Below are positions 33,074-45,483 of a DNA stretch of 64,000 nt, piece by piece (the first letter of the stretch is position 1; each line of letters opens with the position of its first letter). The notes below the pieces were generated by a model. It was given only the letters and a program-made list of their open reading frames with translations, was not told the origin of the DNA and did not search any database. The stretch lies in the NCBI RefSeq assembly GCF_050003625.1, contig NC_134399.1, positions 43,540,671 through 43,604,670 of the forward strand. Reading direction: 5' to 3'. A program made the position numbers and the translations under genes. The DNA is from Haematobia irritans. Taxonomy: Eukaryota > Arthropoda > Insecta > Diptera > Muscidae.

Positions 33074-33985
33074 CAGGGTTGATAAAGTAGACATTTTTGT
33101 GCTTTTTTTGATACATTTCGACGGGCAAAAGCACCGTGGCACGACCGCGAGCCATTTGGTACTTTTTCATCACAATTACTCTATATAGAGTTATTCTGCC
33201 CTAAATATGAACGTTTCCCAGGTTTCAACTGAACTCTAAAAATTATAAATAGCGGACATTGAAGAAATACAAAAATACAAAGACATATTCCAAAATGAGG
33301 ATATTTTATTTTTTATTACAGGATCTTAAAATTTTTGAGAAAAATATTGTCTATACCACATTCGTCCGCAAATGTTTCCGCCACACTGAGAAACAGAGTA
33401 TTATAAGATAGTGCATATATTTGAAACGCCCAGAAGGAGACGAAATACACACATGGTGTCTTAAGCAATAATGCTTAGAGCCGGCAACTGAGCCGATTGC
33501 CACAGTTGGTAGAATTCTACAAAAAATGGTAAATTTTTTACTGTTTTGTAGATTGGTAGAATTCTTGATTTTGGTAGATTTTGAAAAGAGATACTTCTTC
33601 ATAAATGTTCTATTGAAATAAAAATTTTCTATAGAAATAAAATTTCGTCAAAATTTTCTATGTTATAGAAATAAAAGTATGACAAAATTTTCTATGGAAA
33701 TAAATCTTTGACAAAATTTTCCATAGAAATAAAAATTTGACAAAATTTTCTACAGAAATAAAATTTCGTCAAAATGTTCAATAGAAATAAAAGTATGACA
33801 AAATCTTCTATGGAAATAAAATTTTGACAAAATTTTGTATAGAAATAACATTTGGACAAAATTTTCTATAAGAATAAAATTTTTCCTATAGAAAATAAAC
33901 CTTGATAAAATTTTCTATAGAATAAAAATTTGACATTTTTAACACATTTTTAGTACTTTTTCGACAACATCATTTATCATCCCTG
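33074..33985. mobile_element. hAT-type MITE with 8-bp target duplication
   Basis: Ends CAGGGTTGATAAA and TTTATCATCCCTG are inverted repeats and are flanked by the exact direct repeat GTTGACGC (33066-33073, 33986-33993), the 8-bp duplication typical of hAT. The right part (33600-33940) is made of the inverted 27-30-bp minisatellite also found in DINE-like elements. No transposase frame. Confidence 0.88.
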
Positions 33986-34020
33986 GTTGACGCTATAATG
34001 AATTTTAGAAAAACCGATTT

Positions 34021-34180
34021 GATTCAGGCTCACTTAGACTATTCAGTCCAATGTGATACCTTGGATTAACAAAAAGTACCTATTACATATAGGTATTTCT
34101 AGTTAGTTTTTTTTTTCTCCGTTGAACCCACCCGATTTCAAGTTTAAATGGCGACATTTTTGTTTAGTATAGTTGCAACC
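34021..34180 (-). mobile_element. Short internally deleted LINE 3' fragment
   Basis: Contains GATTCAGGCTCACTTAGACT and the region around TTCAAGTTTAAATGGCGACA, which in a complete copy lie several hundred bases apart. A remnant of a different copy from the one that starts at 34184. Confidence 0.65.
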
Positions 34181-34320
34181 CATAGGTTAGGTTAGGTTAA
34201 AGTGGCAGCCCGATTAAGATTCAGGCTCACTTAGACTATTCAGTCCATTGTGATACCACATTAACTAAAAGTACCTATTACATATGGGCACTTCTAGTTT
34301 TAACCGCTGAACCTTCTTGA

Positions 34321-35571
34321 TTATTTTTCTTTGTTGAACCAACCAGATTGTTCCAAAAACAGTAGCAGACTGCTTAAGTTAACGTTTTCCAGATCCGCCA
34401 GTAATCTGAAGCTATATGCTCCTAAAAGTTGCTTACGCCTTACACAAAAAGCAGGGCACTCACACAAGAGGTGTTTAATTGATTCCTTTTCCTCCGCATC
34501 ATGGCAGCTCATACAATAGTCATTATACTTCGCGCCTATAGTTTTTGCAAATTCGCCTATCAGGCAGCGACCCGATATAGCCGATATTAGGAGTGATATC
34601 TGACGTCTCGAGAACATTAGCATATCTAGTGTGCGGTTTAAGTTGAAATGGGGCCATATTTGCTTGGTGTCGTTACAACCCTTGCAATTCTCCCATCGAA
34701 CATTTGCCATCATAACAGCCTTCTCACGCAGCATGAGCTTGCAGGTAGCTAGGGGCATACCAACAAATTCTAGTTCCCCTGGAATATGTAAGGTAGTCCC
34801 TAGCCTTGCCAACTCATCCGCTTCGCAGTTCCCCGGTATGTTCCTATAGCCAGGCACCCATATTAGGTGAATATTGTACTGCTCAGCCATCTCATTGAGA
34901 GATTTGCGGCAGTCGATGGCCGTTTTCGAGTTGAGGAACACAGAGTCCAAGGATTTTATTGCAGGTTGACTGTCTGAGTATATATTAATGCCCACATTTT
35001 TTGGAACATTACTTCTCAGCCAATTCGCCACCTCTCTTATTGCTAATATTTCAGCCTGAAAAACACTACAGTGATTAGGTAATCTTTTCGCTATTCGAAG
35101 TTCCAGATTAGAATATACTCCGAACCCCACTTGTCCATCCAATTTGGAGCCATCAGTGTAGAAATCTATATATTCTTTATTCCCCGGGGTCTGTGTGCAC
35201 CACGCCTCACTGTTGGGGATTAGAGTCTCAAACTTTTTGTCGAAAAGTGGACTCGCCAAAGTGTAATCCACTACGTTAGGCACATCTGGCATTGTTTTGA
35301 GGACAGAACTGTGACCGTAACCTTTTTCCGACCACAGCGATACCTCGCGCAACCGCACAGCCGTTGTTGCAGCTGACTGTTTGGCCAAAATGTCTAAAGG
35401 CAATAGATGCAGCACGACATTAAGGGAATTTGTTCCTGTCTTGCTGAATGCGCCTGAAATACACAAACACGCCATACGCTGAACTTTATCTAAACAAGTC
35501 GGTTTCTGAAGTGCCGGCCACCAGACAACAACACCATACACCCAGAGAAGGAATATGATCACCTCAAACAT
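34321..35571 (-). pseudogene. LINE polyprotein, RNase H and Cys/His C-terminal part
   Basis: Continues the thumb/connection region (VYGVVVWWPALQKPTCLDKV) after the inserted MITE. The RNase H catalytic pattern follows: DFYTDGSKLDG (first Asp), FQAEILAIREVANWL (Glu), IYSDSQPAIKSL (Asp), and HLIWVPGYRNIPGNCEADELA (final His usually seen in this motif is Tyr here; last Asp present). The tail holds CMSCHDAEEKESIKHLLCEC, a CCHC-like cluster thought to bind nucleic acid. Frame intact over this stretch. The domain would digest RNA in the RNA-cDNA hybrid. Confidence 0.9.
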
Positions 35572-35788
35572 GTTTTAAGAGCAAAATGTTATTTTTGGGT
35601 GGTGATCATGTAACATGGTTTTCGCAACCATGTTATTTTCTCGGAAATCATGTATCTGATTTCGGCAAGTAGGTAATATTTGACGAGAAAATAACATTTT
35701 ATTGACAAACATGTTACATGGTCACCATACAAAAATAACATTTTGCTCTTGAAACATGTTTGAGGTGATCATATTCCTTCTCTGAGTG
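35539..35788. mobile_element. Foldback MITE inserted in the LINE
   Basis: A 250-bp palindromic element with ends CACCCAGAGAAGGAATATGA and its near-inverse (TCATATTCCTTCTCTGAGTG), long arms with AAGAGCAAAATGTTATTTTTG, flanked by TA. The sister LINE at 29550 has the uninterrupted sequence ATGCTATATGGTGTTG, which confirms insertion and TA duplication. Diverged relatives lie near 53410-53510. Confidence 0.92.
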
Positions 35789-35949
35789 TATAGCATTATA
35801 GGTCTAACCACTGCCGTGTATAGCCAATGCACAATTTTTGGTTTCAGTCCCCACTTTTTTCCTATTGCCTTTTTGCACGAGTACAAAGCTACAGTTGCCT
35901 TTCTCGCCCTTTCTTCAATATTAAGCTTAAAGTTCAGCTTCCTGTCCAA
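35789..35949 (-). pseudogene. LINE polyprotein, thumb region between frameshift and MITE
   Basis: Encodes LDRKLNFKLNIEERARKATV-type sequence through IVHWLYTAVVRPIML, in the same frame as the RNase H part but shifted relative to the upstream reverse transcriptase. Equals the continuous stretch at about 29400-29560 of the sister copy. Confidence 0.88.
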
Positions 35950-38174
35950 AATAACGCCAAGGTATTTTGCACATTCACCAAAGGGAATTTCAATACCCCT
36001 AAGGAAATAGGCCTAACCGTGGGAGTTTTGCGATCGTTGCAGTACATGACTAATTCTGTCTTTGCAGGATTTACCCCAAGACCATTGTCTTTCGCCCATT
36101 TCTCAGTCATCCGGAGGGCCCTCTGAATAATATCTCTGATTGTGGATGGGAATTTTCCCCCGACTGCCAGAGCCACATCATCTGCGTATGCCACCACTTT
36201 TATCCTTTCTTTTTCTAGAGTAACCAGAAGGCTATTTATAGCAACATTCCAAAGAAGAGGTGATAGAACTCCTCCTTGGGGAGTGCCTCTGTTCACATAC
36301 CTTTGTATGTTTGCTTGACCTAGTGTGGCTGAAATACGTCTCTTCATTAGCAGTTCGTCTAACAGCCTGAGTATACATGGATCAACATTCAGAGTTGTCA
36401 GTCCATTTAATATCGAGCTCGGATGGACATTATTGAACGCCCCTTCGATGTCTAGAAACGCCACGATTGTGTATTCTTTGACAGATAGTGAGCTCTCAAT
36501 AAAGCTGACTAGTTCATGTAGTGCGGTCTCAGTAGACCTGCCCTTCGAGTATGCATGCTGTCCTTTCGAGAACAACCTTGAATCGATGCTAGTTCTAAGA
36601 TAAATATCTATCATCCTCTCCAGAGTCTTAAGTAGGAATGAGGATAAGCTGATTGGTCGGAAATCCTTCGCCCTCGAGTGAGAGGCTTTTCCCGCTTTAG
36701 GTATGAAAACGACTTTTGTTTCCCTCCACTTTCCTGGGATATATGATAAGTTGATACATCCTTTATATATCACTGACAACCAGGGGATAATTTTGTCAGT
36801 TACAGCTTGTAACTCCGCCGGAGTAATTCCATCAGGTCCGGGGGATTTGAATGGTCCAAAGCTATTTAGCGCCCATCTTTTTCTAGTTTCCGATACAATT
36901 TCCTCGACAGGAAACGACCGCTGAGCAACTGTGGCACCGCCAGTACATGGTTCAACCGTCTGATTTCCAGGAAAATGTGTGTCCAATAGTACCTCCAGCG
37001 TCTCCTCACTGGACGTTGTCCAATTTCCCTCCGATGTTTTAATGAAACCTGGAGCGGAGTTGGTGGATGCTAGAACCTTCCGTAGTCTGGAAGCCTCGGA
37101 CGTATTCTCAATACTGCTGCAGTAGTCATTCCAAGAGTTATGCTGAGCCTTTCTCAGTTCTCGCTTGTATCCTCTCAGATTCCTCTTGTAAGCGTCCCAG
37201 TCCTCAGGGGCTCTGGTGGACTTTGCCTTGTTAAAGAGCTTCCTGCAGGATTTCCTCATATTACTTAATTCCGTAGACCACCATGGTGGTCGATGTTTCC
37301 CCCTTGGCTTTCCTCTAGGGCATGCAGCTTTCAGTGAGATGTTGAAGGCCTTAGTAATCCGCTCCACTGCGTGTTCGATATCTTGCACATTTCTCATATT
37401 TGTCTCTGTTATTTCCGGTATCATCATATTGAACGATTCCCTATACCTATTCCAGTCAGCTTTCCTAACATTTGGCGAAAATATGGTCTTGGTGATATGA
37501 ACATCAAATTTGAAACTGATGTAGCGATGATCTGAGAAGCTGTGTTCACTTAAAACATGCCACTCAGATATCATTTCATTCAGTTCTTGCGAGGCCAAGG
37601 TGATGTCCAAAACCTCTTGCCTGTTTTTAGTGACAAAGGTTGGGCCATCTCCCTTGTTGCAAACTACCAGATTAGTACGCAAAATAAACTCTATTAGCGA
37701 CTCTCCCCTTGCATTAGTATCACTACTTCCCCATATACTATGATGCGCATTCGCATCGCATCCCATAATGAGTTTCGTCTTTGTTTTCAGTGACTCCTCA
37801 ACTAAGGTCTTAACGGCACATGGAGGCATCTCCCTGTCATGTCCCATATAGACCGAAGATACCCAATATTTGCATTTGGCTATTTCTAAATTGGCAACGA
37901 CAGTGTCTGCATTGCACATTGAAGGAAGCAGAAACAAGTTAAGCTCGTTTTTAGCAATTATACAGGCTCGAATTACATCATTACCAGTATACTGCAATAG
38001 TTTGTACCCCGGAGTACTTAATTCACATATTTTGTTTCTATAAACATATGGTTCTTGAATAAGAACTATGTCTATGTCCCCTTTCATCAGGAGAACTTTT
38101 AAGGCAGCACATGCAGCCTTACAATGATGAAGATTTATCTGGAGGATCCGTAGGACCATCGAGATTTTCAACAA
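35934..38174 (-). pseudogene. LINE polyprotein, endonuclease and reverse transcriptase
   Basis: 746 codons are open. Residues ~8-230 form an apurinic-like endonuclease: LRILQINLHHCK (Asn), VLIQEPYVY (Glu), GCDANAHHSIWG (Asp/Asn) and SDHRYISF (Asp-His). Residues ~440-700 form the reverse transcriptase: FKSPGPDGITPAE, VVFIPKAGK, DFRPISLSSFLLKTLERM, AFLDIEGAFNNV (catalytic Asp), GTPQGGVLSPLLWN and VVAYADDVALAV (YADD). The frame is lost after PTVRPISLG near 36000, where the sister copy reads on. All catalytic motifs checked are intact, so inactivation is recent. The enzyme would nick the target and copy its own RNA and probably the SINE. Confidence 0.93.
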
Positions 38175-38375
38175 CCGTCACATCAGCCGCTTCGATCGAG
38201 TCATCAAGAATGTCCTCTTCAGAGATATCGGTGACTCTCGCAATAACCATAGGTTCGACCTTGGTGAGTTCTGAGGCAATAGAAGCCTCCTCACGCATAC
38301 GGTATCTATCCATGTCTTCAACTTTGGTATCTCCCTCGACTTCGCAAGAGGATCCGCTTACTTCACTTGCAACCC

Positions 38376-38605
38376 ATGCAATTCTCCTATCGGACGTTCG
38401 CCATCATAACAGCCTTCTCACGCATTAAGAGCTTACAGGTAGCCAGAGGCACACCAACAGATTCTACTTCCCCTGGAATATGCCTTGTTAACTAATCCGC
38501 TTCGCAGTTCCCCGGAATGTCCCTGCTTAGCTATCTCATTGAGAGATTTGCAGCAGTCGATGGCGATGGAGTTAAGGAACACAGAGTCCAAGGATTTTGA
38601 GTATA
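38376..38605 (-). mobile_element. LINE fragment (RNase H region) from another copy
   Basis: Matches about 34680-34960 in order and strand (CATCATAACAGCCTTCTCAC, CTCATTGAGAGATTTGC, GAACACAGAGTCCAAGGATT) but with deletions and stops. It lies directly against the 5' end of the larger LINE. Confidence 0.75.
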
Positions 38606-38608
38606 TAC

Positions 38609-40363
38609 ATACAAAAAAAATAAAAAATGAATTTGTACATAAATTTGTACATTTTTAAAAATTTATGGACTTTTTCATAATAAATATGCACACTTACATA
38701 ATATATTATTTTCGTAAATACTTGTTGTGAAATAATGAATTTTTAATAATATATATGAACGGTTTCATAAAATTAATGAAACTTTACTTAATATATATAA
38801 AAAATACTGGTTTTCTCTTAGCGTGAGAGAGCCACAACATAGAGTTACTCTCATATGTAAAAATACAAGCATATAATATGAGAAAAAAGGAAACATAACG
38901 TTTTGAAGGCAATACGTGTGTTTAAGTTCTTCAGTACGGTTTAAGTCGCCGTCGCGATTCGAAGATTATTTATTGCTGTAAAACAGATAAGACAGATATT
39001 AAATGGAAGCGTTGGCGATCATAAGTAATATAAAATATGATAAAATTATGTTCTTTACTGGCTGGACTTGCGATTTTTCGTAAATGGGTTGATACATTTT
39101 GACCAATTATGCAGGCATGAAGAATCAGGGGAAAATCTAAAAGAAAAGTTACATGTAATGCATGACGTTTTTAGTAAATATTATGTAAAAGTATATATTT
39201 TTCAATGACGAAAAATATGTATACTTCATTTATAATATTAAAAACTCCATTCATATTATGTACACATTCTTGGTACACCCTCACAAAAAATCGCTTCTGT
39301 AACATATACTCCCAAACATATTTTGCTTCAAGCATATACATTTTTGGGTATTGCCCAAACATTTATATGTTTGATCTCTACCAATATATAATTTGTTTGA
39401 AAGCATATTGGTCTAAACAATATATGTTTGGGTAGTCTAAGTTCCAAACATTTTGTATTTTTGCATCCAAATTCAATAATGTTGTCTTCCAAAAAACAAT
39501 ATGTTATTATGTGACCATATAATATGTTTGGAAGCATTTTGCACCCAAAAATATTATATGCTTAAAAAAAATCTCCCAAACAATATTGTGCGCAAAATTT
39601 TATTTATTTATTTATATATTTATAATCATAATGAATTATGAAAATAAACAGGTAATATAGATGCTAACAACATAGGTTTTCGACCTGAATGCTCAAAATT
39701 TTGTTTCTGCCCAATTGTATATTCCCCGACATCTTTCTCACTTCCACGAGATTTTTTAGTTCTTAGCACCTTTTTCTGTAATACAAACATTGTAGAAGAA
39801 ATTATTCAATTGTATGATTTTTTTTTATTTTAATTTTACCTTTTGCCGGACGGGGATTCGAACAGCGGACCACACAGTTTGTAAGGATCAAAGAAGTAGC
39901 TGATCAATTGCCCAAGGAAAAATAAAATGTTAATTTTGTAATAACAAGCAACAACCACCAACTTAATTCAATATCGCTCCCTGTTAAATAGCGCTCCAAG
40001 CTACTAAACACATATATGTTTATAGGCTATTTCTAAATTAATATATGTTTGCATCCACGCATATTATATTTACAAACATTTTATGTCCCAAACATAATAT
40101 GTTCTAACATATTAACATATATGTCCCAAACATGTTATGCTAGTTTATGAACATTATATGCTTGCACTCAAAAATATTGTGTTTAAAAATTTGTGTTCCA
40201 AACATTATATATAGCCAAACATATGAAAAACAGTCTTTTTCATCCGTGTAATTGAAAACCTGTATTTTTTATTTTATGAATTGTTTTCATATAATTTATG
40301 AATTCCGTGTTTCGAAAATTTTTGTGAACACTATTCATAAAATAAATGTACTATTTTTTTGTG
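38609..40363. mobile_element. AT-rich element with CACAAAAAA-type ends, first of a back-to-back pair
   Basis: Left part ATGAATTTGTACATAAATTT, right part AAATGTACTATTTTTTTGTG, with a conserved internal CTGGTTTTCTCTTAGCGTGA. The same family occurs at 40367 and 48985. It is split by another element at 39276-40248. Non-coding. Confidence 0.65.
39276..40248 (-). mobile_element. AT-rich TA element with tRNA-like module, nested
   Basis: Flanked by TA on both sides (39274-39275, 40249-40250). Inverse of 30784-31771; ends CACCCTCACAAAAAATCGCT and CATCCGTG. Contains the tRNA-like B-box stretch at 39842-39900 on the minus strand. Confidence 0.8.
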
Positions 40364-40719
40364 TGCACACAAAAAATAAAATATGAATTTGTACATAAAG
40401 TGGTACATTTTTAAAAATTTATGGACTCTTCCATAAAATAGATGTACGTTTACGTAATATATTTTTGCGTAAATACTTGTTATTAAATTATTTACTTTTT
40501 AATAATGTACATGGACTCTTTCATACAATGCATGACACTTTACATAACATGCCAACATACTGGTTTTCTCTTAGCGTGAGAGAGCCACAACATAGTGTTA
40601 CTCTCATATGTATACAATACAAGCATACCATACCAAAAAACAGAAAAACAACATTTTTGAAGGTAACACGTGTCTTTAATGTTTTTGTTCAGTCCAGTTT
40701 GGGTCTCCGTCGTAATCAG

Positions 40720-41606
40720 AACCCAGCATTATTAAAAATTAATAACCACTTATTAATTGGCATCGCTTCGGATTACATTTACATACGCATGTCGTAGGAG
40801 GAAAGTACTTTTCCCCAGGCATACTTTCGGCCATAAAATAAGTAGTGCATTTAAAGCATATAATCACCTAATATGTAATGACTTATTCGTAGATACACCA
40901 AAGCTTGCAAAATAGCCACTTATTGTCTCAGGCAACCAAATCTCGAAAATATTGATTTCTATCGCCGATTACAATGGATCAAAATATGGCGAGTGGTGCT
41001 GTAATAGGAGAACTACTTGAATAGAAACGAATATTGTATAAATAAACAAAAATGCTAATAAATAATCTAAATAAGATTACACTCAAATTAATTTCACACT
41101 TAAAATAGAACTAAATGTAGGTTGTTTAAGGTAGTTGGATTCGTGAATTACGATATAATATATCCAATAGCCAATTCACATAAGGTTCGAAATCTACTAA
41201 AAGTGGATTTTGAGTCTCTTTTTTATAAGGCAAATGGCATTTGAAATTTAGTTTAAGCGCATTCCGGAAGTGTAATGTGAAAGAGGTATAAGAAAGCATT
41301 TATTTAAAACATAATATGATAATGTCATTAAACACAATTATTATGAAATATTTGTGAAAAAATCTTAACGGAAAAATCTTCAGAATTACCGTTACATTAC
41401 ATATTATTTTTGATTTTTTATGTAAGTGCTCGATTATGTGAATAATTATATTAACTACAACTGCCTAAAAATTTGAGAATAACAATTACCGAGAAGTATT
41501 TATTTTTGTCATTACAAGTTAGTCATTATAACTCGCCGCAATGTAATGCAACGTGTAATGACAGCTTTACTCCTCGTAATGTCAATTGTAATGAGATGTG
41601 GTTACC
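40720..41606. other. Unassigned AT-rich interior
   Basis: No open frame of note. A stretch near 41500-41600 has repeated TAATG words (CATTATAAC, GTAATGCAACGTGTAATGAC). Confidence 0.4.
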
Positions 41607-41608
41607 TA

Positions 41609-42587
41609 CACGCTCACAAAAAATCGCTTCTGTAACATATACTCCCAAACATATTTTGCTTCAAGCATATACATTTTTGGCTATTGCCCAAACATTTATA
41701 TGTTTGATCTCTTCCAATATATAATATGTTTGAAAGCATATTGGTCTAAACAATATATGTTTGGGTAGTCAATTTCCAAACATTTTGTATTTTTGCATCC
41801 AAATTCAATAATGTTGTCTTCCAAAAAACAATATGTTATTATGTGAACATATAATATGTTTGGAAGCATTTTGCACCCAAAAATATTATATGCTTAAAAA
41901 AAATTCTCCCAAACAATATTGTGCTCAAAATTTTATTTATTTATTTATATATTTACAATCATAATGAATTATGAAAATAAACAGGTAATATAGGTGCTAA
42001 CAACATAGGTTTTCGACCTGAATGCTCAAAATTTTGTTTCTGCCCAATTGTATATTCCCCCACATCTTTCTCACTTCCACGAAATTTTTTAGTTCTTAGC
42101 ACCTTTTTCTGTAATACAAACATTGTATAAGAAATTATTCAATTGTATGATTTTTTTATTTATTTTAATTTTACCTTTTGCCGGACGGGGATTCGAACAG
42201 CGGACCACACAGTTTGTAAGGATCAAAGAAGTAGCTGATCAATTGCCCAAGGAAAAATAAAATGTTAATTTTGTAATAACAAGCAACAACCACCAACTTA
42301 ATTCAATATCGCTCCCTGTTAAATAGCGCTCCAAGCTACTAAACACATATATGTTTATAGGCTATTTCTAAATTAATATATGTTTGAATCCAAGCATATT
42401 ATATTTAAAAACATTTTATGTCCCAAACATAATATGTTCTAACATATTAACATATATGTCCCAAACATGTTATGCTAGTTTATGAACATTATATGCTTGC
42501 ACTCAAAAATATTGTGTTTAAAAATTTGTGTTCCAAACATATAATGTTTATAGCCAAACATATGAAAAACAGTCTGTTTCATCCGTG
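41609..42587 (-). mobile_element. AT-rich TA element with tRNA-like module, nested
   Basis: TA on both sides (41607-41608, 42588-42589). Very close to 39276-40248; tRNA-like B-box stretch at 42178-42236 on the minus strand. Inserted at a different place in its host element from its sister. Confidence 0.8.
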
Positions 42588-43130
42588 TAGTTTTTGCTGG
42601 GGAAGATTATTTATTACTGGAAAGGTTGATGAAATAAGACAACATAAACGACGCTTCAGTTGCTCATGTTTATAAGTAAAATAAAATACTACACAATTAT
42701 GGTTTTTGTTGTGGGACTTTAATGGTTTGTTTTAAATGTATGGGCCTATTATATATTCTAACAATTAAGGCAAACAAAATTCAAAAGAAAAAAGGAAAAG
42801 TTACATTTAATGTATGACGTTTTTAATATGTATTATGTAAAAGTTTTTTCAGTATCGAAAAATATGTTGGATTCATTTATAATATACACATTTTCACATA
42901 TATAATGGATTCATTCGCAGTCATTCAAAACCAGTATTTTTTAAATTATGAACATTTTTCTAACAAATTATGAATGCCGTGTTTGGAAAATTTTTGGGAA
43001 CAGTATTAATAAAATAAATGTATTATGGTTTTGTGTGTAGGAATCCCATCAGGCCCTGGCAAAATAGACATTTTATCTTGTCAATATTACTCAGCACACA
43101 GTATTAGGAGATAAAAAAAGGAGTTGAGAA

Positions 43131-43723
43131 CCTACACTCAAAAAAATTTGAACTCTCTATTTCATTAAAGCCAAATTAACTTTGTTTTAGTTCATGGAAT
43201 TATTATGTTTGCAGAAAGTTTCCTTTACTCTAATAATTTTTTGCGCACGTTAGTTAACTTAACTAAAAAACTGGAAAAAATTATACACAAATTAAGCATA
43301 AATAAAGATTTACTAAATTCGTATTTCCCACCAAATAGATCTTTATTTCTTTAAATTTGTAAATTTTACTACAAATGCCTGTATCATGAACTTCGTATGT
43401 CACTAAAGACATTCTTGCAATTTTTAACTCCAATTTTTTCCTTCAAACTACAAAATTTTCTTTAACAAGTGAAAAAATTAATTATGTCTAAAAAATTTTC
43501 TTGGATTTGTCGAAAAATATTTACTTATTTTTGTGATATCGGCGTGATACCATCGGTTGTAATACTGTTTAGTTAAAATTTACTTAAAATATTCAAAATT
43601 TTCTAAAATTACCCAAAAGTTTTCTTCCTGGTGGGTTCACTATTTTTTCAGTGTAACCTAACATTTATCACAATGGACTGAATAGTCTAAGTGAGCCTGA
43701 TACATCGGGCTGCCAACTAACCT
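43131..43723 (+). mobile_element. Very short SINE/LINE tail insertion split by a MITE
   Basis: About 70 bp of the shared tail (CACAATGGACTGAATAGTCT, TGATACATCGGGCTGCC) lies between direct repeats AAGGAGTTGAGAA (43118-43130, 43724-43736). The variant TGATACATCGGG matches the SINE better than the LINE. A TA MITE (43135-43653) sits near its 5' end. Confidence 0.8.
43135..43653. mobile_element. TTAGTTCA/GTGAAC-type TA MITE
   Basis: Ends CACTCAAAAAAATTTGA and TATTTTTTCAGTG, flanked by TA (43133-43134, 43654-43655). Relatives: 31772-32205, 46900-47403 and 48730-49910. Confidence 0.75.
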
Positions 43724-44001
43724 AAGGAGTTGAGAATGTCGAATATTCCATCCACGGCAGATGACCCATCAAATCGATGATTTGAGTGCTCGAAAATGCA
43801 GTCGTTTTAGGCAATATTTGAGAGCTCGCATTGTCGTGACGAAGGTTGATGACAATCGACTGATATTTACTTTCGGGCTCATATCAAGGCCGTAGCCAGG
43901 ATTTTAATTCGGGGGGGGGGGGGGGGTTCAACTTTAAAAAAAAATATTCATATAATCTCATGTGTAAAAAATTTTATTTATGCATAGGTATGTATACAAT
44001 A

Positions 44002-45483
44002 TTTTTATACCCACCACCATAGAATGGTACTGAAATTTTGCACAAACTCGTCTTTTGTCTGCAGGCAGGTCAAGTTAGAAGATGGGCTATATCGGTCCAG
44101 GTTTTGATATAGTCCCCATATAAACCGACCTCTCGATTTGGGGTCTTGGGCTTATAGAAATCGTAATTTTTATCCAATTTGCCTGAAATTTGAAACCTGG
44201 AGGTATTTTATGACCATAAAGAGGTGTGCCAAAAATATTTTGGTATAGCCCCCATATAGACCGATCTCCCGATTTTACTTCTTGGGCTTATAGAAACCGC
44301 AGTTTTTATTCAATTTACATGAAATTGGAAATTTAGAGGTATTGTAGGACCTCAAATACGTGTGCCAAAAATTGTGAGTATCGATCCATATTTTGGTATA
44401 GCCCCCATATAGACCGATCTTCCGATTTTACTTCTTGGGATTATAGAAACCGCAGTTTTTATTCAATTTACCTGAAATTGGAAATCTAGAGGTATTGTAG
44501 GACCACAAATACGTGTGCCACAAATTGTGAGTATCGGTCCATGTTTTGGTATGGTCTCCAATAAAACGACCTCCCGATTTGGGGTCTTGGGCTTATAGAA
44601 ACCGTAGTTTTTATCCAATTTGTCTGAAATTGGAAATCTAGAAGTATTTTAGGACCATAAAGAGGTGTGCCGAAAATGGTGAGTATCGGTCCATATTTTG
44701 GTATAGCCCCCATATAGACCGATTTCAAGATTTTACTTCTTGGGCTTCTAAAATCCGAAGTTTTTATCTTATTTGCCTGAAATCTAGAGGTATTTTCGGG
44801 TCAATAAGAGGTGTGCCGAAAACGGTGAGTATCGGTCCATATTTTGGTATAGCCCCCATAAGAACGATCTCCCGATTTAACTCCTTGGGTTTCTAGAAAC
44901 CGTAGTTTTTATCTGATTTGCCTGAAATTGTAAATGTTCTGGTATTTTAAGCTCACAAAAACGTGTATCGGATTAAGTTTTTATCGGTCCATTTGGTAAT
45001 GCCTCCATATAGACCGACTTCACTTCTTGAGGGTGCAGAAGGCGCACTGATCATGAAAATTGCTTGAAACTCAATGTAAAATTTCCAAATTTTACTTCTA
45101 CAGATTTAAGATTTCAAATCAAGACTTTATTTTATAATTTTCTTGTACACTTACAAGAGATGTTAATGATTCCTTTAAAACTCAAACAAAAATGGTTCTT
45201 ATAAATCCAGAATCTGATATAGTCCTCATAGGTGAAATCTTTAAATTTATCTTCGGGAATATCCTCAAGTCCTCAAGCCCTCCTGAAATTTCAAAGGAAA
45301 CCGTAATATTTGGTTCATGGTGGTGGTGGTTCACCTCATAGGTGAAATCTTTAAATTTATCTTCGGGAATATCCTCAAGTCCTCAAGCTCTCCTGAAATT
45401 TCAAAGGAAACCGTAATATTTGGTTCATGGTGGTGGGTATTTATGATTCGGCCCGGCCGAACTTAGTGCTGTATATACTTGTT
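44002..45483 (+). mobile_element. DINE/Helentron-like element, family 3, full length
   Basis: Starts TATACCCACCACCATAGAATG, has monomers with GGTATAGCCCCCATATAGAC at about 153-bp spacing (44248, 44401, 44554, 44706), and ends TTCATGGTGGTGGGTATTTA, hairpin TTCGGCCCGGCCGAA, ACTTGTT. The (GTCY)n region is deleted in this copy. A 110-bp stretch near the 3' end is duplicated in tandem (from 45224 and from 45334). Confidence 0.7.

Larger units (their letters stand above)
34184..38375 (-). mobile_element. LINE (APE-RT-RNase H type), largest copy
   Basis: Minus-strand element ending at 34184 with the AACCT tail. It retains an endonuclease, reverse transcriptase, RNase H and Cys/His region and the end of an upstream frame (38119-38313) that overlaps the polyprotein start, as expected for a two-frame non-LTR element. 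An RNase H domain in this position is typical of the I/LOA/R1-related groups; the exact clade is not resolved. One frameshift and one MITE insertion inactivate it. Confidence 0.9.
40367..43035. mobile_element. AT-rich element with CACAAAAAA-type ends, second of the pair
   Basis: Begins CACAAAAAATAAAATATG two or three bases after the previous element ends, and ends near GGTTTTGTG. Divergence from 48985-49800 is larger in the middle (40700-41600), where no family could be recognised. Contains the nested element 41609-42587. Confidence 0.5.
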
